From Paenibacillus ginsengarvi (GTDB lineage: Bacteria; Bacillota; Bacilli; Paenibacillales; NBRC-103111), in NCBI RefSeq assembly GCF_003626695.1, contig NZ_RBAH01000021.1, positions 62,001 to 126,000 of the forward strand: a DNA stretch of 64,000 nucleotides. Direction: 5' to 3'. A program made the translations under genes and the position numbers. The notes under the pieces are model-generated. The model was not told where the DNA came from. It was given only the letters and a program-made list of their open reading frames with translations, and made no database searches. How positions within the stretch are numbered: the first letter of the stretch is position 1; each line of letters starts with the position of its first letter. Shown here in pieces: positions 16,955 through 24,874 of this stretch.

Positions 16955-18361
16955 CTATCCTTGTGCCTCCTGCCGGATATGTTCGCCCAGATTTTCGCGA
17001 ATATCCCGGCAGAGCGTCTCCTCGTCGATCACGCGCGACCAGTACAGCTTGAGCATTCTCCACAGCATGACGAACCCGGCGCTTGTTAAGTTCAGATCGT
17101 GATGCATCCGCATCGACGGCAAAATATCGCGGTACAGATCGAACCTTGGCGGCCGGTTCAGCCCATCCTCTGCGGCCGCCTCCGCAGCCGATTTCAGCGC
17201 CGGAATGCTGAGGGTTTCGCAGCGAATCATCCGCTGCGCTTCTTCGGACGACAGAAAATCGACCAGCACGAGAGCCGCTTCTTTTCGCGGTGAAGGCGAG
17301 CTTTTGCGGATGCACGCCGCGATCGGAACCGTTAACGTACGGGGCTCGCACAAGTACGGCAACGTGGAAATATCGTAAGCGATTGCCGTATGCTTCAGCT
17401 CGTTCAAGCTCGTATAACTCGTCAAAATCATCGACACTTTGCCGGTCCTGAACAAGTCCTCGATATCGTCGTTACTCTCCGACAACATGTTTGGGAAGAT
17501 GACCGCATCGTGAATGATCCGCCCGAACAACCGGATGCTGTCCAGCAGCGGCGTTCCGGCAATATCGCACTCGCCGAACCGGTCCCGCTCAAACCTCATG
17601 CCGCTCTGCAGCAGAAAAACCGGCCAGCGGTTGTAGGACCGTTCATAAAAATAAAGGCCGTAGCCTCCGCGCTGTTCGGCCAATAGCCGGGCGACCGCCA
17701 GGCAGTCGTCCCACGTCCAGCTGCTGTCGGGACCGGGCAAGCCCGCCTCGCGGAAATGTTCGGTATTGTAACAGAGCACGACGGGCGAAAACTGGACCGG
17801 CCTCGCATACAGCAAGCCGTCCGCCGTAAACGAATCGTTCAGAAACCGGTACGCTCCCGGATCGGCCGAAAGCGGCTCCAGCGTAGGCAGCAGCCCGCTC
17901 TCCTCCATGCTCTGGAAATATTGGCGGTTGATCAGGAACGCATCGGCAAGGCCGTTGGCCGCGTATTCTTTCACAAAATTAGCGGCGTTGCCGGGAAGCG
18001 TCATCGTCTGAACGCGGAGGGAGGGGTGTTCGCGGTGAAACTTCTCCAACAGTGCGGATAACGCGATATCGCGCTCCAGGCTCGTGTTGACGCCGAGCGT
18101 AACAGTCGCGGCCGGCTGCACGGGACGTTCGGCTATCTGGCTGCCGACCCGTGGAATTTTGCGGATCAGCCCTTCCTGGGCCAAAACATCCAGTCCCTGG
18201 CGCACCGATTTGTTGCTCATCCCATACTGCCGCGCCAAATCCGACTCCGACGGCAGGAAACCGCCCGGCGTCAGGACGCCGCCGGTAATCTGCTGCCGCA
18301 GCTGCCCAACCATTTGCTCCAGCCGGACGCGAAACAATCGCTGACTCGTCTTTCCGCTCAT
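16955..18361 (-). CDS. GntR-type regulator fused to a family 1 solute-binding domain (copy 2)
   Basis: 468 residues, collinear with copy 1. The winged helix (LPSESDLARQYGMSNKSVRQGLDVLAQEGLIRKIPRVGSQI) occupies residues 1-75, and the binding-protein fold follows (LCYNTEHFREAGLPGPDSSWTWDD; LFRTGKVSMILTSYTSLNELKHT). There is no signal peptide or membrane span, so it should act in the cytoplasm. It is convergent with the beta-helix gene. Similarity to copy 1 through both domains indicates a duplication. Start ATG 18361 has GAAGGATG upstream. The effector is probably a carbohydrate (inference from the SBP fold). Confidence 0.88.
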   Translation of the reverse strand: MSGKTSQRLFRVRLEQMVGQLRQQITGGVLTPGGFLPSESDLARQYGMSNKSVRQGLDVLAQEGLIRKIPRVGSQIAERPVQPAATVTLGVNTSLERDIALSALLEKFHREHPSLRVQTMTLPGNAANFVKEYAANGLADAFLINRQYFQSMEESGLLPTLEPLSADPGAYRFLNDSFTADGLLYARPVQFSPVVLCYNTEHFREAGLPGPDSSWTWDDCLAVARLLAEQRGGYGLYFYERSYNRWPVFLLQSGMRFERDRFGECDIAGTPLLDSIRLFGRIIHDAVIFPNMLSESNDDIEDLFRTGKVSMILTSYTSLNELKHTAIAYDISTLPYLCEPRTLTVPIAACIRKSSPSPRKEAALVLVDFLSSEEAQRMIRCETLSIPALKSAAEAAAEDGLNRPPRFDLYRDILPSMRMHHDLNLTSAGFVMLWRMLKLYWSRVIDEETLCRDIRENLGEHIRQEAQG

Positions 18362-18395
18362 CTGCTACATCCTTCGCCGATTCAAGTTAGTACCA

Positions 18396-18424
18396 AGTAT
18401 ACCCCGCCCCGAGCGGCAAAACAA
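18396..18424 (-). promoter_or_regulatory. Promoter of GntR-SBP copy 2
   Basis: On -, TTGTTT (18424-18419), a 17-base spacer, TATACT (18401-18396). Confidence 0.55.
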
Positions 18425-18487
18425 CCTCCCGTCCCGCCGCTGCCCCCCTCTTCGCGGAACTTCCGAACGGACCGCGCCGGGCCGCTA

Positions 18488-19906
18488 CTAAACATCGCCG
18501 GATTCCGCTGAGGCAGGCCCGCTTGCCAGCTCCGCAAGCTGATCGGACAGCGACTGTTCCTCGATCAGACCGGACCCGTACAGCTTCAGCAGCTCTCGCA
18601 GGGCAAGAAACGATTCCGGAGGCAATCCCAGATCCCGGTACCGGCGATACCCCGGTACGATGTTGCGGTACAGATGGAACCTGGACGGCCGGTTCAGGCT
18701 GTCGTCTTCGGAAATCGGATGATCGGCGGCTTTTCGCATCGCCGGAAGGGTGAGCGTCCGCTTGCGAATGAAACGCTGGGCGTGCTCCGACGCCAGGAAG
18801 TCGACCAGACGGCCGGCCGCCTCCTTGTTGCCGGATCGCTTGTTCACCGAAATGCCGATCGTCGTCAGCAGCGTTCGCGCTTCGCCCCGGTACGGCACGG
18901 CGGATATGTCGTAATGCAGCCCACTTGCTGTGGCGAAGTCGTTCAGCGAATTGTACGTCGTCATGATCATCGAGGCGTGACCCTTGCGGAATAACGCCGC
19001 GATATCCCGACTGGACTCGGCCAGATGGTCGGGGAAAAAGTCGCGGTTGCGGATGATCGATTTGTACAGCCGAATGCTGTCCGGCAGCTTCGTCCCTTCG
19101 AGCCGGAAGCGCCCGCTGTTATCGGCGGCGAACGTGTCGCCGCTTTGCAGCAGAAATACCGGCCATCTGTTGTTCGACAGCGGATAAAAGCATAGCCCGT
19201 ACCGCTTCCCGGGCATGGACAGCCGGATCGCGTGCCGGATCGCGTCGTCCCAGGTCCAGCTTCCATCCGGCTCCGGCACCCCCGCTTCGCGGAAATGGTC
19301 CTTGTTGTAGGCGAGGATGACGGGTGTAAACACGAGCGGCCGCACGTACAGCGTCCTCTTGCAGGAGAACGACTCGTTCAGAAAAGAGTACGTCCCCTCG
19401 CGGACAACCTGCGGCTCAAGCGGAATGTCCCGGCTGTTCTCCGAAATCTGCCAGAACAGCTCGTCGTTGATCATAAGCGCATCCACCAGCCCGGCATTCA
19501 AATGCGCTTCGATCGCCCCGGCATAATAGTCCGAATGAAACTTCACCGTCTCGATCCGAATATCGGGATTGGCCGCTTCGAACTCGGCGATCAGCTGCGA
19601 CAGCAGCATATCCCTCTCGAGCGAATGCATCGAGCCGAGCCGCAGCGTCACGGTGTCCGGCTTTGCGGCTCCGGCGATGACCCGGGTGCCGACTCGCGGT
19701 ATTTTTTCGATCAGGCCTTCCGCCGCGAGCTGGTCGAGTCCTTTACGAACCGTTTTGTTGCTGAGGCCGAACTGCCCCACAAGCGCGAGCTCGGAAGGCA
19801 AAAACTCCCCAGGAGCGTATTTGCCGCGGAGCACGATATCGTCTCTGAGCTGTTTCGTCATATCGGTAAGCCGGAACGGCTTTTCGTTGGAACGGGTCGA
19901 GTTCAT
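18488..19906 (-). CDS. GntR-type regulator fused to a family 1 solute-binding domain (copy 3)
   Basis: 472 residues. The winged helix (LPSELALVGQFGLSNKTVRKGLDQLAAEGLIEKIPRVGTRV) is followed by a binding-protein domain (LAYNKDHFREAGVPEPDGSWTWDD; LFRKGHASMIMTTYNSLNDF). It is more diverged from copies 1 and 2 than they are from each other, mostly in the first 30 residues and in the ligand domain. It is divergent from a 2-hydroxyacid dehydrogenase gene, and its -35 hexamer lies within a perfect palindrome, suggesting autoregulation and perhaps control of that dehydrogenase. No signal peptide is present. Confidence 0.86.
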   Translation of the reverse strand: MNSTRSNEKPFRLTDMTKQLRDDIVLRGKYAPGEFLPSELALVGQFGLSNKTVRKGLDQLAAEGLIEKIPRVGTRVIAGAAKPDTVTLRLGSMHSLERDMLLSQLIAEFEAANPDIRIETVKFHSDYYAGAIEAHLNAGLVDALMINDELFWQISENSRDIPLEPQVVREGTYSFLNESFSCKRTLYVRPLVFTPVILAYNKDHFREAGVPEPDGSWTWDDAIRHAIRLSMPGKRYGLCFYPLSNNRWPVFLLQSGDTFAADNSGRFRLEGTKLPDSIRLYKSIIRNRDFFPDHLAESSRDIAALFRKGHASMIMTTYNSLNDFATASGLHYDISAVPYRGEARTLLTTIGISVNKRSGNKEAAGRLVDFLASEHAQRFIRKRTLTLPAMRKAADHPISEDDSLNRPSRFHLYRNIVPGYRRYRDLGLPPESFLALRELLKLYGSGLIEEQSLSDQLAELASGPASAESGDV

Positions 19907-19953
19907 CTGTTTATCCAGCCTTTATGTCCGAATTTTCTTCCGTTTCTATGAAG

Positions 19954-19996
19954 ATCATACCGAATCCGCGAACGATTGTACAGCAATTTGCTGTAC
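19954..19996 (-). promoter_or_regulatory. Promoter of GntR-SBP copy 3 with palindromic operator
   Basis: On -, TGTACA (19982-19977), a 17-base spacer, TATGAT (19959-19954). The -35 lies inside GTACAGCAATTTGCTGTAC (19978-19996), a perfect odd-centred palindrome, as expected for a repressor site. Confidence 0.6.
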
Positions 19997-20029
19997 TTTT
20001 ACCGGAAATCTGCGCCTTAAAATTAAATA

Positions 20030-20058
20030 TTGACAGAAATAAGGTTAAATTTTATGAT
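20030..20058 (+). promoter_or_regulatory. Promoter of the hydroxyacid dehydrogenase
   Basis: TTGACA (20030-20035), a 17-base spacer, TATGAT (20053-20058). GATTTGT and ACAAATC, spaced as an inverted repeat, flank the expected transcription start (20056-20085). Confidence 0.7.
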
Positions 20059-20199
20059 TTGTACATCTGTTGTAAATCACAAATCCACCGTATTTCTGTA
20101 TGTTTTCCCGAGCAATCTTGGAAAGCGAAGCCGCCCGGGACCTTTATCTTACATGTAGAGTACAGCAGACAAACTCAACGAAGGACGAGGTCGAGATCG

Positions 20200-21192
20200 A
20201 TGACATTGAAGATTGCCATATTGCCGCCTGCGGGGGCCAGACAGAGAGTGCTGGCGGAGAAACACTTGGAGCAGCTCCGGGCATGGGGAGAAGTCGTATG
20301 CAATGAAGCGGGCTCGAACGCCCCGGATGCGATCCGCAGCACGATCGAAGGCGCCGACATCGCCATTTCTTCCTGGGGAACCCCGAGTCTTGACGCGGGC
20401 ATCTTGGAGGCCGCTCCCGGACTGAAGGCGGTCATTCACGCCGCCGGCACCGTGAAGCCGATCGTAACGCCCGAGCTGTGGAGCAAAGGGATTCGCGTAT
20501 CCAGCGCCAACGGACCGCTTGGCAAAGGCGTAGCGGAAACCGCCCTCGGCCTGACGATCACCAGCCTGAAAAATATGTGGAAGGTGTCCAAGGATACGCG
20601 GCAAGGCGGCTGGGGCGAAGAGAAGCAGCGGGTACGCGAACTGTTCGACGTGACGATCGGCGTCATCGGAGCAGGGAAAGCGGGCAAGCACTACATCAAG
20701 CTGATGCAAAACTTCGACGTTACCGTCCTGCTCGCCGATCCGTTTGTCAGCCCGGAGCAGGCGGCAGCGATCGGCGCGACCAAGGTGGAGCTGGAGGAGC
20801 TGCTGAACCGCTCCGACGTTGTCTCGATTCACGCCCCTTCGCTACCGTCTACGTACAAAATGATCAATAGCGAGCGGCTCTCCCAAATGAAGGACAACGC
20901 GATTCTGATCAATACGGCGCGCGGCTCCATAATCGACGAACCGGCATTGATCGAGGAACTGAAGAAAGAGCGGATTTTCGCCTGCATCGACGTCACCGAT
21001 CCCGAACCGCCGGAAGCGGATCATCCGTTCCGCAGCTTGAACAACTGCGTGCTCACTTCCCATATCGCCGGCTCCGTCACGAACGGCCTGTACCGGATCG
21101 GCAAATATGCGGTCCAGGAAATCGAGCTGCTGCTGGGCGGCAAACGAATGGACGGCGAAGTGGAAGAGAAGGATATGGCTTTCCTGGCTTGA
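20200..21192 (+). CDS. D-isomer-specific 2-hydroxyacid dehydrogenase
   Basis: 330 residues. The NAD-binding site is visible as IGVIGAGKAGKHYIKLM, and the catalytic region as INTARGSIIDEPALIEEL (Arg), DVTDPEPPEADHP (Glu) and LTSHIAG (His). This is the D-3-phosphoglycerate/glyoxylate-reductase-like superfamily: NAD(P)H-linked oxidation or reduction of a 2-hydroxy acid in the cytoplasm. The start ATG 20200 follows GAGGT by eight bases; the open frame extends further upstream but has no family sequence there. Its divergent partner is a GntR-type sensor, so it may process an acid released during sugar catabolism (inference). Confidence 0.88.
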   Translation: MTLKIAILPPAGARQRVLAEKHLEQLRAWGEVVCNEAGSNAPDAIRSTIEGADIAISSWGTPSLDAGILEAAPGLKAVIHAAGTVKPIVTPELWSKGIRVSSANGPLGKGVAETALGLTITSLKNMWKVSKDTRQGGWGEEKQRVRELFDVTIGVIGAGKAGKHYIKLMQNFDVTVLLADPFVSPEQAAAIGATKVELEELLNRSDVVSIHAPSLPSTYKMINSERLSQMKDNAILINTARGSIIDEPALIEELKKERIFACIDVTDPEPPEADHPFRSLNNCVLTSHIAGSVTNGLYRIGKYAVQEIELLLGGKRMDGEVEEKDMAFLA

Positions 21193-21223
21193 GGCCCGCA
21201 TGTCCATTCGATGACCGCATGCA

Positions 21224-21258
21224 AAAAACTGCCGGGGCCAAACGCCCCGGCGGTTTTT
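21224..21258. terminator. Bidirectional terminator
   Basis: 15-base near-perfect stem (21224-21238 with 21244-21258) with A- and T-runs. Confidence 0.85.
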
Positions 21259-21292
21259 CACGTTCGCTTAGCAATAGGATACAGCGACTCGT

Positions 21293-22276
21293 TTACATGT
21301 TCCCTTCTTCGATTGCGCGAACAATGCCGCTTGCCATGTACTGAAACCCTTCGTCGTTAGGATGTACACCATCGCCCATAAAGAGAAGCTGGTGCGGCAC
21401 GAGCTTGAGTCCATCCAAAACTCGCACTTGCGCATAACTCGCGGCAATGTCTCCGAGTATCGTGCAGAGCTGTGCAAAAGTTCCCATCGGCTTCGGTTCG
21501 TTCCAGTCTTTGCGCCAAATCGGCGTCAAAAACAAAACGGGCACACCCGGATACGTCTGCGTCAGCTTGTCCATATAGGCGATGCACGCTTCGCGCAATG
21601 CATCGATCGTCTGGTAGGAATTCCAGTCGTTTGTCCCGTACGCGACTGTAATCAAGTCTGGTTGGTAGGACATGGTCGGATCAATGCTGCTCGCGTTAAA
21701 CACATAACCGCCCACGCCATGGTTAAGCACGTGCATATCAAGCGCTTGCGCAACCAGCAGCGGATACGCAGCCGCAGGGCGCTTTGCGTCCATCCCTTGC
21801 GTAATGGAATCCCCGAGGGCAAGCAAGTTTTTGGCACGAGGCGCAGCCGGTTCGGCAGACGCACCTGCGGACAGCTGAATGTTGAACAGCGTCATTTCTA
21901 CGAGATGCGGCAAGTAGAGCGAGACATGGCGTTTGTCTGCCGAAGTGCCGCAAAAGTTCGTCAAATCAACATGGAATGTCCCCTGCTTGTCGGTAATCGG
22001 CGCTTGCCCGCTGCTCTGCACAAACATGCCGTCGATATACAAATCGAAATACAGCCAATTGCGGGCAGCGCCGCCAATGGAATAATCAAACGTAAGCGTG
22101 GCCGAATCGGTGACAATATCGATCATGGCTCCGGATGCGCACAGGCTCCTGATGTGCCGCGCCTCACTGCTCCTATAAGCATCGAACTGCGCTTCGGTAA
22201 ACCGGATCGGCCACAGGCCGCCATCTTCTTTTTGGATGACCCTCAAACAGTTTTTAAACCAGGACGTTTGCGACAT
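21293..22276 (-). CDS. SGNH/GDSL hydrolase with N-terminal beta-sandwich
   Basis: 327 residues. The first 140 or so form a beta-rich accessory domain like that before CE2/CE3-type esterases. The hydrolase domain has the nucleophile Ser157 in LALGDSITQG, Asn216 in GTND and Asp302/His305 in DGVHPN. Such enzymes remove acyl groups, often acetyl, from carbohydrates. There is no signal peptide, so it probably acts in the cytoplasm. It is monocistronic, with its own promoter just downstream of the murF terminator. The natural substrate is unknown. Confidence 0.88.
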   Translation of the reverse strand: MSQTSWFKNCLRVIQKEDGGLWPIRFTEAQFDAYRSSEARHIRSLCASGAMIDIVTDSATLTFDYSIGGAARNWLYFDLYIDGMFVQSSGQAPITDKQGTFHVDLTNFCGTSADKRHVSLYLPHLVEMTLFNIQLSAGASAEPAAPRAKNLLALGDSITQGMDAKRPAAAYPLLVAQALDMHVLNHGVGGYVFNASSIDPTMSYQPDLITVAYGTNDWNSYQTIDALREACIAYMDKLTQTYPGVPVLFLTPIWRKDWNEPKPMGTFAQLCTILGDIAASYAQVRVLDGLKLVPHQLLFMGDGVHPNDEGFQYMASGIVRAIEEGNM

Positions 22277-22317
22277 GTTTAGGACACTCCTATCGGTGGT
22301 GAGTGGAATCTAGCAAA

Positions 22318-22348
22318 ATTATACAACGATAGGCAAGAAAAAAGTCAA
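22318..22348 (-). promoter_or_regulatory. Possible promoter of the SGNH hydrolase
   Basis: On -, TTGACT (22348-22343) and TATAAT (22323-22318), with a longish 19-base spacer. The -35 overlaps the T-run of the murF terminator. Confidence 0.4.
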
Positions 22349-22378
22349 GCCCGGGCTCTGGTCGATCAGCGCCCGGGC
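22335..22378 (-). terminator. Terminator of murF
   Basis: On -, GCCCGGG-type 7-base stem (22377-22371 with 22356-22350) followed after five bases by a six-T run. Confidence 0.6.
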
Positions 22379-22595
22379 AATGTTGCGAATAGACGTTATT
22401 CCAACGAATGAAGCAAGAGATTCCCCATAGCCATCAATTCCGCAAACGGCGTCCAGCATTGTCTGGGAGCTTGGCGCGGGCTGCGGGCTATCCGGCATGT
22501 GCTGGCCCCGGTCAATTCCCGCATTCCCGACGCGCCGGAGGACACTTATTCGTTCGGGCTGGATCTATCCAAATCGGGAAACGGGGAGACAAGCT
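22379..22595. other. Intergenic stretch without a convincing gene
   Basis: Between the hairpin and the murF stop there are short open frames on +, none with a ribosome binding site or family sequence. One frame (22409 onward) is stop-free with coding-like GC3 and may be a gene remnant, but it cannot be named. Confidence 0.4.
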
Positions 22596-23957
22596 TTACG
22601 CTTGCAGCAGCGCAAATACGATCTGTTCCATCTCCAGCCCTCTCGAGCCTTTTACAAGCACGGCATCGGACGGCGTGATGACGGAGAGGATACAGCGAAG
22701 CGCCTCGTCCCGTTCCAGAAACGCGTGGACATGCCCTGCCGGAAAATGCGGCGCCGCTTCCGAGGCGATATCCTCGGCAAGCTCACCAAGCGTAATGACG
22801 TATCGAATCGTATCCGGGTCAAGCATACGGCCGACGTCGCGGTGGTATTCCCGTTCGTCCGCCCCCAGCTCGCGCATGTCGCCGATAACCAGCAGCTTGC
22901 CCGCAAACCCTTGCAGCCCGGCGAACGTGTCGAGCGCCGCCTTCACGGATACGGGGCTGGCGTTCCATGCATCGTTGATAACCGTGTATCCGGCTGGCGC
23001 GCGGGTTACCTCCATTCGCATCCCGGTTACGCTTACCCGCTCCAACCCAATCCTGATTCGCTCCCCGGGAACGCCCACCCACTCAGCGACAGCTATTGCG
23101 GCTAACGCATTCAGCGCGTTATGCTTGCCGAGCATCGGGATGCGGTACTGGTCCGCTTGCAGGCGGAAGCTAACTCCCCCGTCATCCGCTTCAACCGAGG
23201 ATGCCCTGTAGCGGCACGGCTCCGACATGCCGAAGCTCACCGTCCGGGGCGGATGCGGCATAGCCTCGAGTCCCTTTGCCAGCAGCGGCTCGTCGCCATC
23301 CCACACGAGCACTCCGTCTTCCTTCATCCCCGAGACGATTTCCAGCTTGGCGGCGGCAATCTGCTCCCGCGAGCCAAGGGTGGACAGATGGGACATGCCG
23401 ATCATCGTGATGACCGCGATGTCGGGCTTTGCCAGCTGCGACAGCTTCTCGATCTGGCCGCGTTCGCTCATCCCCATCTCGATGACGGCATACTCCGCAT
23501 CCGGGGCGATGTCCAGCAGCGTGAGCGGGACGCCGATCTGGCTGTTCAGGTTCCCCTTCGTTTTGTGCACCTTATACGTCGTCCGCAGGATCGAGTCGAT
23601 CATGTCCTTCGTCGTCGTTTTGCCGTTGCTTCCCGTTATGCCGATCACTTTGACCGGCAGCGTGTCCCGGTAATGGCTAGCCAGCCGCTGAAGCGCCGTC
23701 AGACAGCATTCTACGCGGATGAAAGGGATGTCCGCCTCCTCCGGCGGATCGGCATGGTCCGCCTGCCATAGAGCGGCTGCGGCCCCGCCGCGAATCGCCT
23801 CCCGGGTAAAGTCGTGTCCGTCCTTGACGCGGACGAGCGGGATAAACAGATTGCCGGAGACGATCGTCCGCGAATCGATCGACACACCGCTAACAACCGT
23901 TTGTTCGTCCTGCCCGGCGTCACCGCTAACTCCGGCCCCTACACACGTTCCCCGCAC
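22596..23957 (-). CDS. murF: UDP-N-acetylmuramoyl-tripeptide--D-alanyl-D-alanine ligase
   Basis: 453 residues from GTG 23957. The Mur ligase ATP site GITGSNGKTTTKD, the KGNLNSQIGVP and IEMGMSERGQI segments, and the C-terminal NDAWNASPVSVKAAL-DTF region identify MurF, which adds D-Ala-D-Ala to the UDP-MurNAc-tripeptide in peptidoglycan synthesis. Family-like residues (LTIKELEKIVRGT) continue upstream of the GTG in the same frame, where no ATG, GTG or TTG occurs before a stop. An ATT at 23990, nine bases after AGAGGGG, is a candidate start. It is not in a dcw cluster and no ddl gene is near, so it may be a second copy. Confidence 0.9.
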   Translation of the reverse strand: MRGTCVGAGVSGDAGQDEQTVVSGVSIDSRTIVSGNLFIPLVRVKDGHDFTREAIRGGAAAALWQADHADPPEEADIPFIRVECCLTALQRLASHYRDTLPVKVIGITGSNGKTTTKDMIDSILRTTYKVHKTKGNLNSQIGVPLTLLDIAPDAEYAVIEMGMSERGQIEKLSQLAKPDIAVITMIGMSHLSTLGSREQIAAAKLEIVSGMKEDGVLVWDGDEPLLAKGLEAMPHPPRTVSFGMSEPCRYRASSVEADDGGVSFRLQADQYRIPMLGKHNALNALAAIAVAEWVGVPGERIRIGLERVSVTGMRMEVTRAPAGYTVINDAWNASPVSVKAALDTFAGLQGFAGKLLVIGDMRELGADEREYHRDVGRMLDPDTIRYVITLGELAEDIASEAAPHFPAGHVHAFLERDEALRCILSVITPSDAVLVKGSRGLEMEQIVFALLQA

Positions 23958-24162
23958 AATCTTCTCTAACTCCTTAATCGTTAAGCGAATCGTACGAATC
24001 CCCTCTCTTCCCTGTCTATACCTTCACATTATTCGGGAAAAGACGGGATACGTCTACCGGCTTTTGGAAAAAAGGAATTTGGGCCAAGATCACATTGCGA
24101 TGACAAGACAAAAAGCCGGGCAAGCATTAACGTTCCATGCTTGCTCGGCAGCTGATCCCGAT

Positions 24163-24717
24163 TTAGAACGGGTAGCGGATAATGATCTGAAGCCATATGG
24201 TGGAATCCGTATTGTTCACATACAAATGCCCCTGGTCCGCGTTGAACCGGATCGCATCTCCCTGCTCGGCGATGTGCACGTCTTCGCCGATATGCAGCTC
24301 GAGACAGCCCTGCGTCACGAAGACGAATTCCTCCACGCCTTCCTGATGCGGCTCCGACTCGTGGCTTACGCCCGGCTCCACCTTGACCGTATACACTTCG
24401 AAATGCGTTTTCGAATCGAACGGGATGACCGGAAACGCCTGATACCGTCCTTCGTCTTCCGTGAATGGCTCCAGCTCGGCGAAGCGGATAATTTTGACCT
24501 CCGGCGCTTCTTCCGCGATCAGCGTCGTGACGGAGACGCGCAGACCGTTGGCGATTTTCCACAGCAGCGATATCGTCGGATTCGAATCGCCCCGCTCTAC
24601 CTGCGCCAGCATGGCCTTGCTCACGCCGGTCAGCTCGGCCAGTTTATCTAAACTAAGGTCTCGCGATTTGCGAATCGTCCTTAAGTTTTTGCCTACCTTA
24701 ATCGGAATATGATCCAT
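24163..24717 (-). CDS. XRE-family regulator with C-terminal cupin
   Basis: 184 residues. A helix-turn-helix (about 8-62, LSLDKLAELTGVSKAMLAQVERGDSNPT) is followed by a cupin_2 barrel (about 105-180, VKVEPGVSHESEPHQEGVEEFVFVTQG and ending YVNNTDSTIWLQIIIRYPF). This is the PuuR-like layout: DNA binding at the front, small-molecule sensing in the cupin. ATG 24717 is chosen because AAGGAG lies nine bases upstream; the ATG 18 bases earlier overlaps that site. Divergent from tdh-kbl, it is the likely regulator of threonine breakdown (inference from position). Confidence 0.88.
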   Translation of the reverse strand: MDHIPIKVGKNLRTIRKSRDLSLDKLAELTGVSKAMLAQVERGDSNPTISLLWKIANGLRVSVTTLIAEEAPEVKIIRFAELEPFTEDEGRYQAFPVIPFDSKTHFEVYTVKVEPGVSHESEPHQEGVEEFVFVTQGCLELHIGEDVHIAEQGDAIRFNADQGHLYVNNTDSTIWLQIIIRYPF

Positions 24718-24791
24718 GTACAAGTTCTCCTTCATTCGAAAAAAATTCGTACACTATATTGTATAAAAAAAATACTATATTGAAAAGACCA

Positions 24792-24853
24792 TTGACATCA
24801 AAACGCTTTCTTGTATGATATAACATATACATGTTCAATATGTTGTACATATT
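24792..24853 (+). promoter_or_regulatory. tdh-kbl promoter and palindromic operator
   Basis: TTGACA (24792-24797), a 16-base spacer, TATGAT (24814-24819). Downstream, AATATGTTGTACATATT (24837-24853) is an inverted repeat that would block early transcription if bound. The divergent XRE-cupin protein is the likely binder. Confidence 0.6.
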
Positions 24854-24874
24854 ATCAAAAAGGGGGGCGCGAAC

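Noticed and set aside
22408..23211. Forward-strand open frame over murF
   Set aside because: A shadow of murF on the opposite strand; low-complexity composition and no family sequence.
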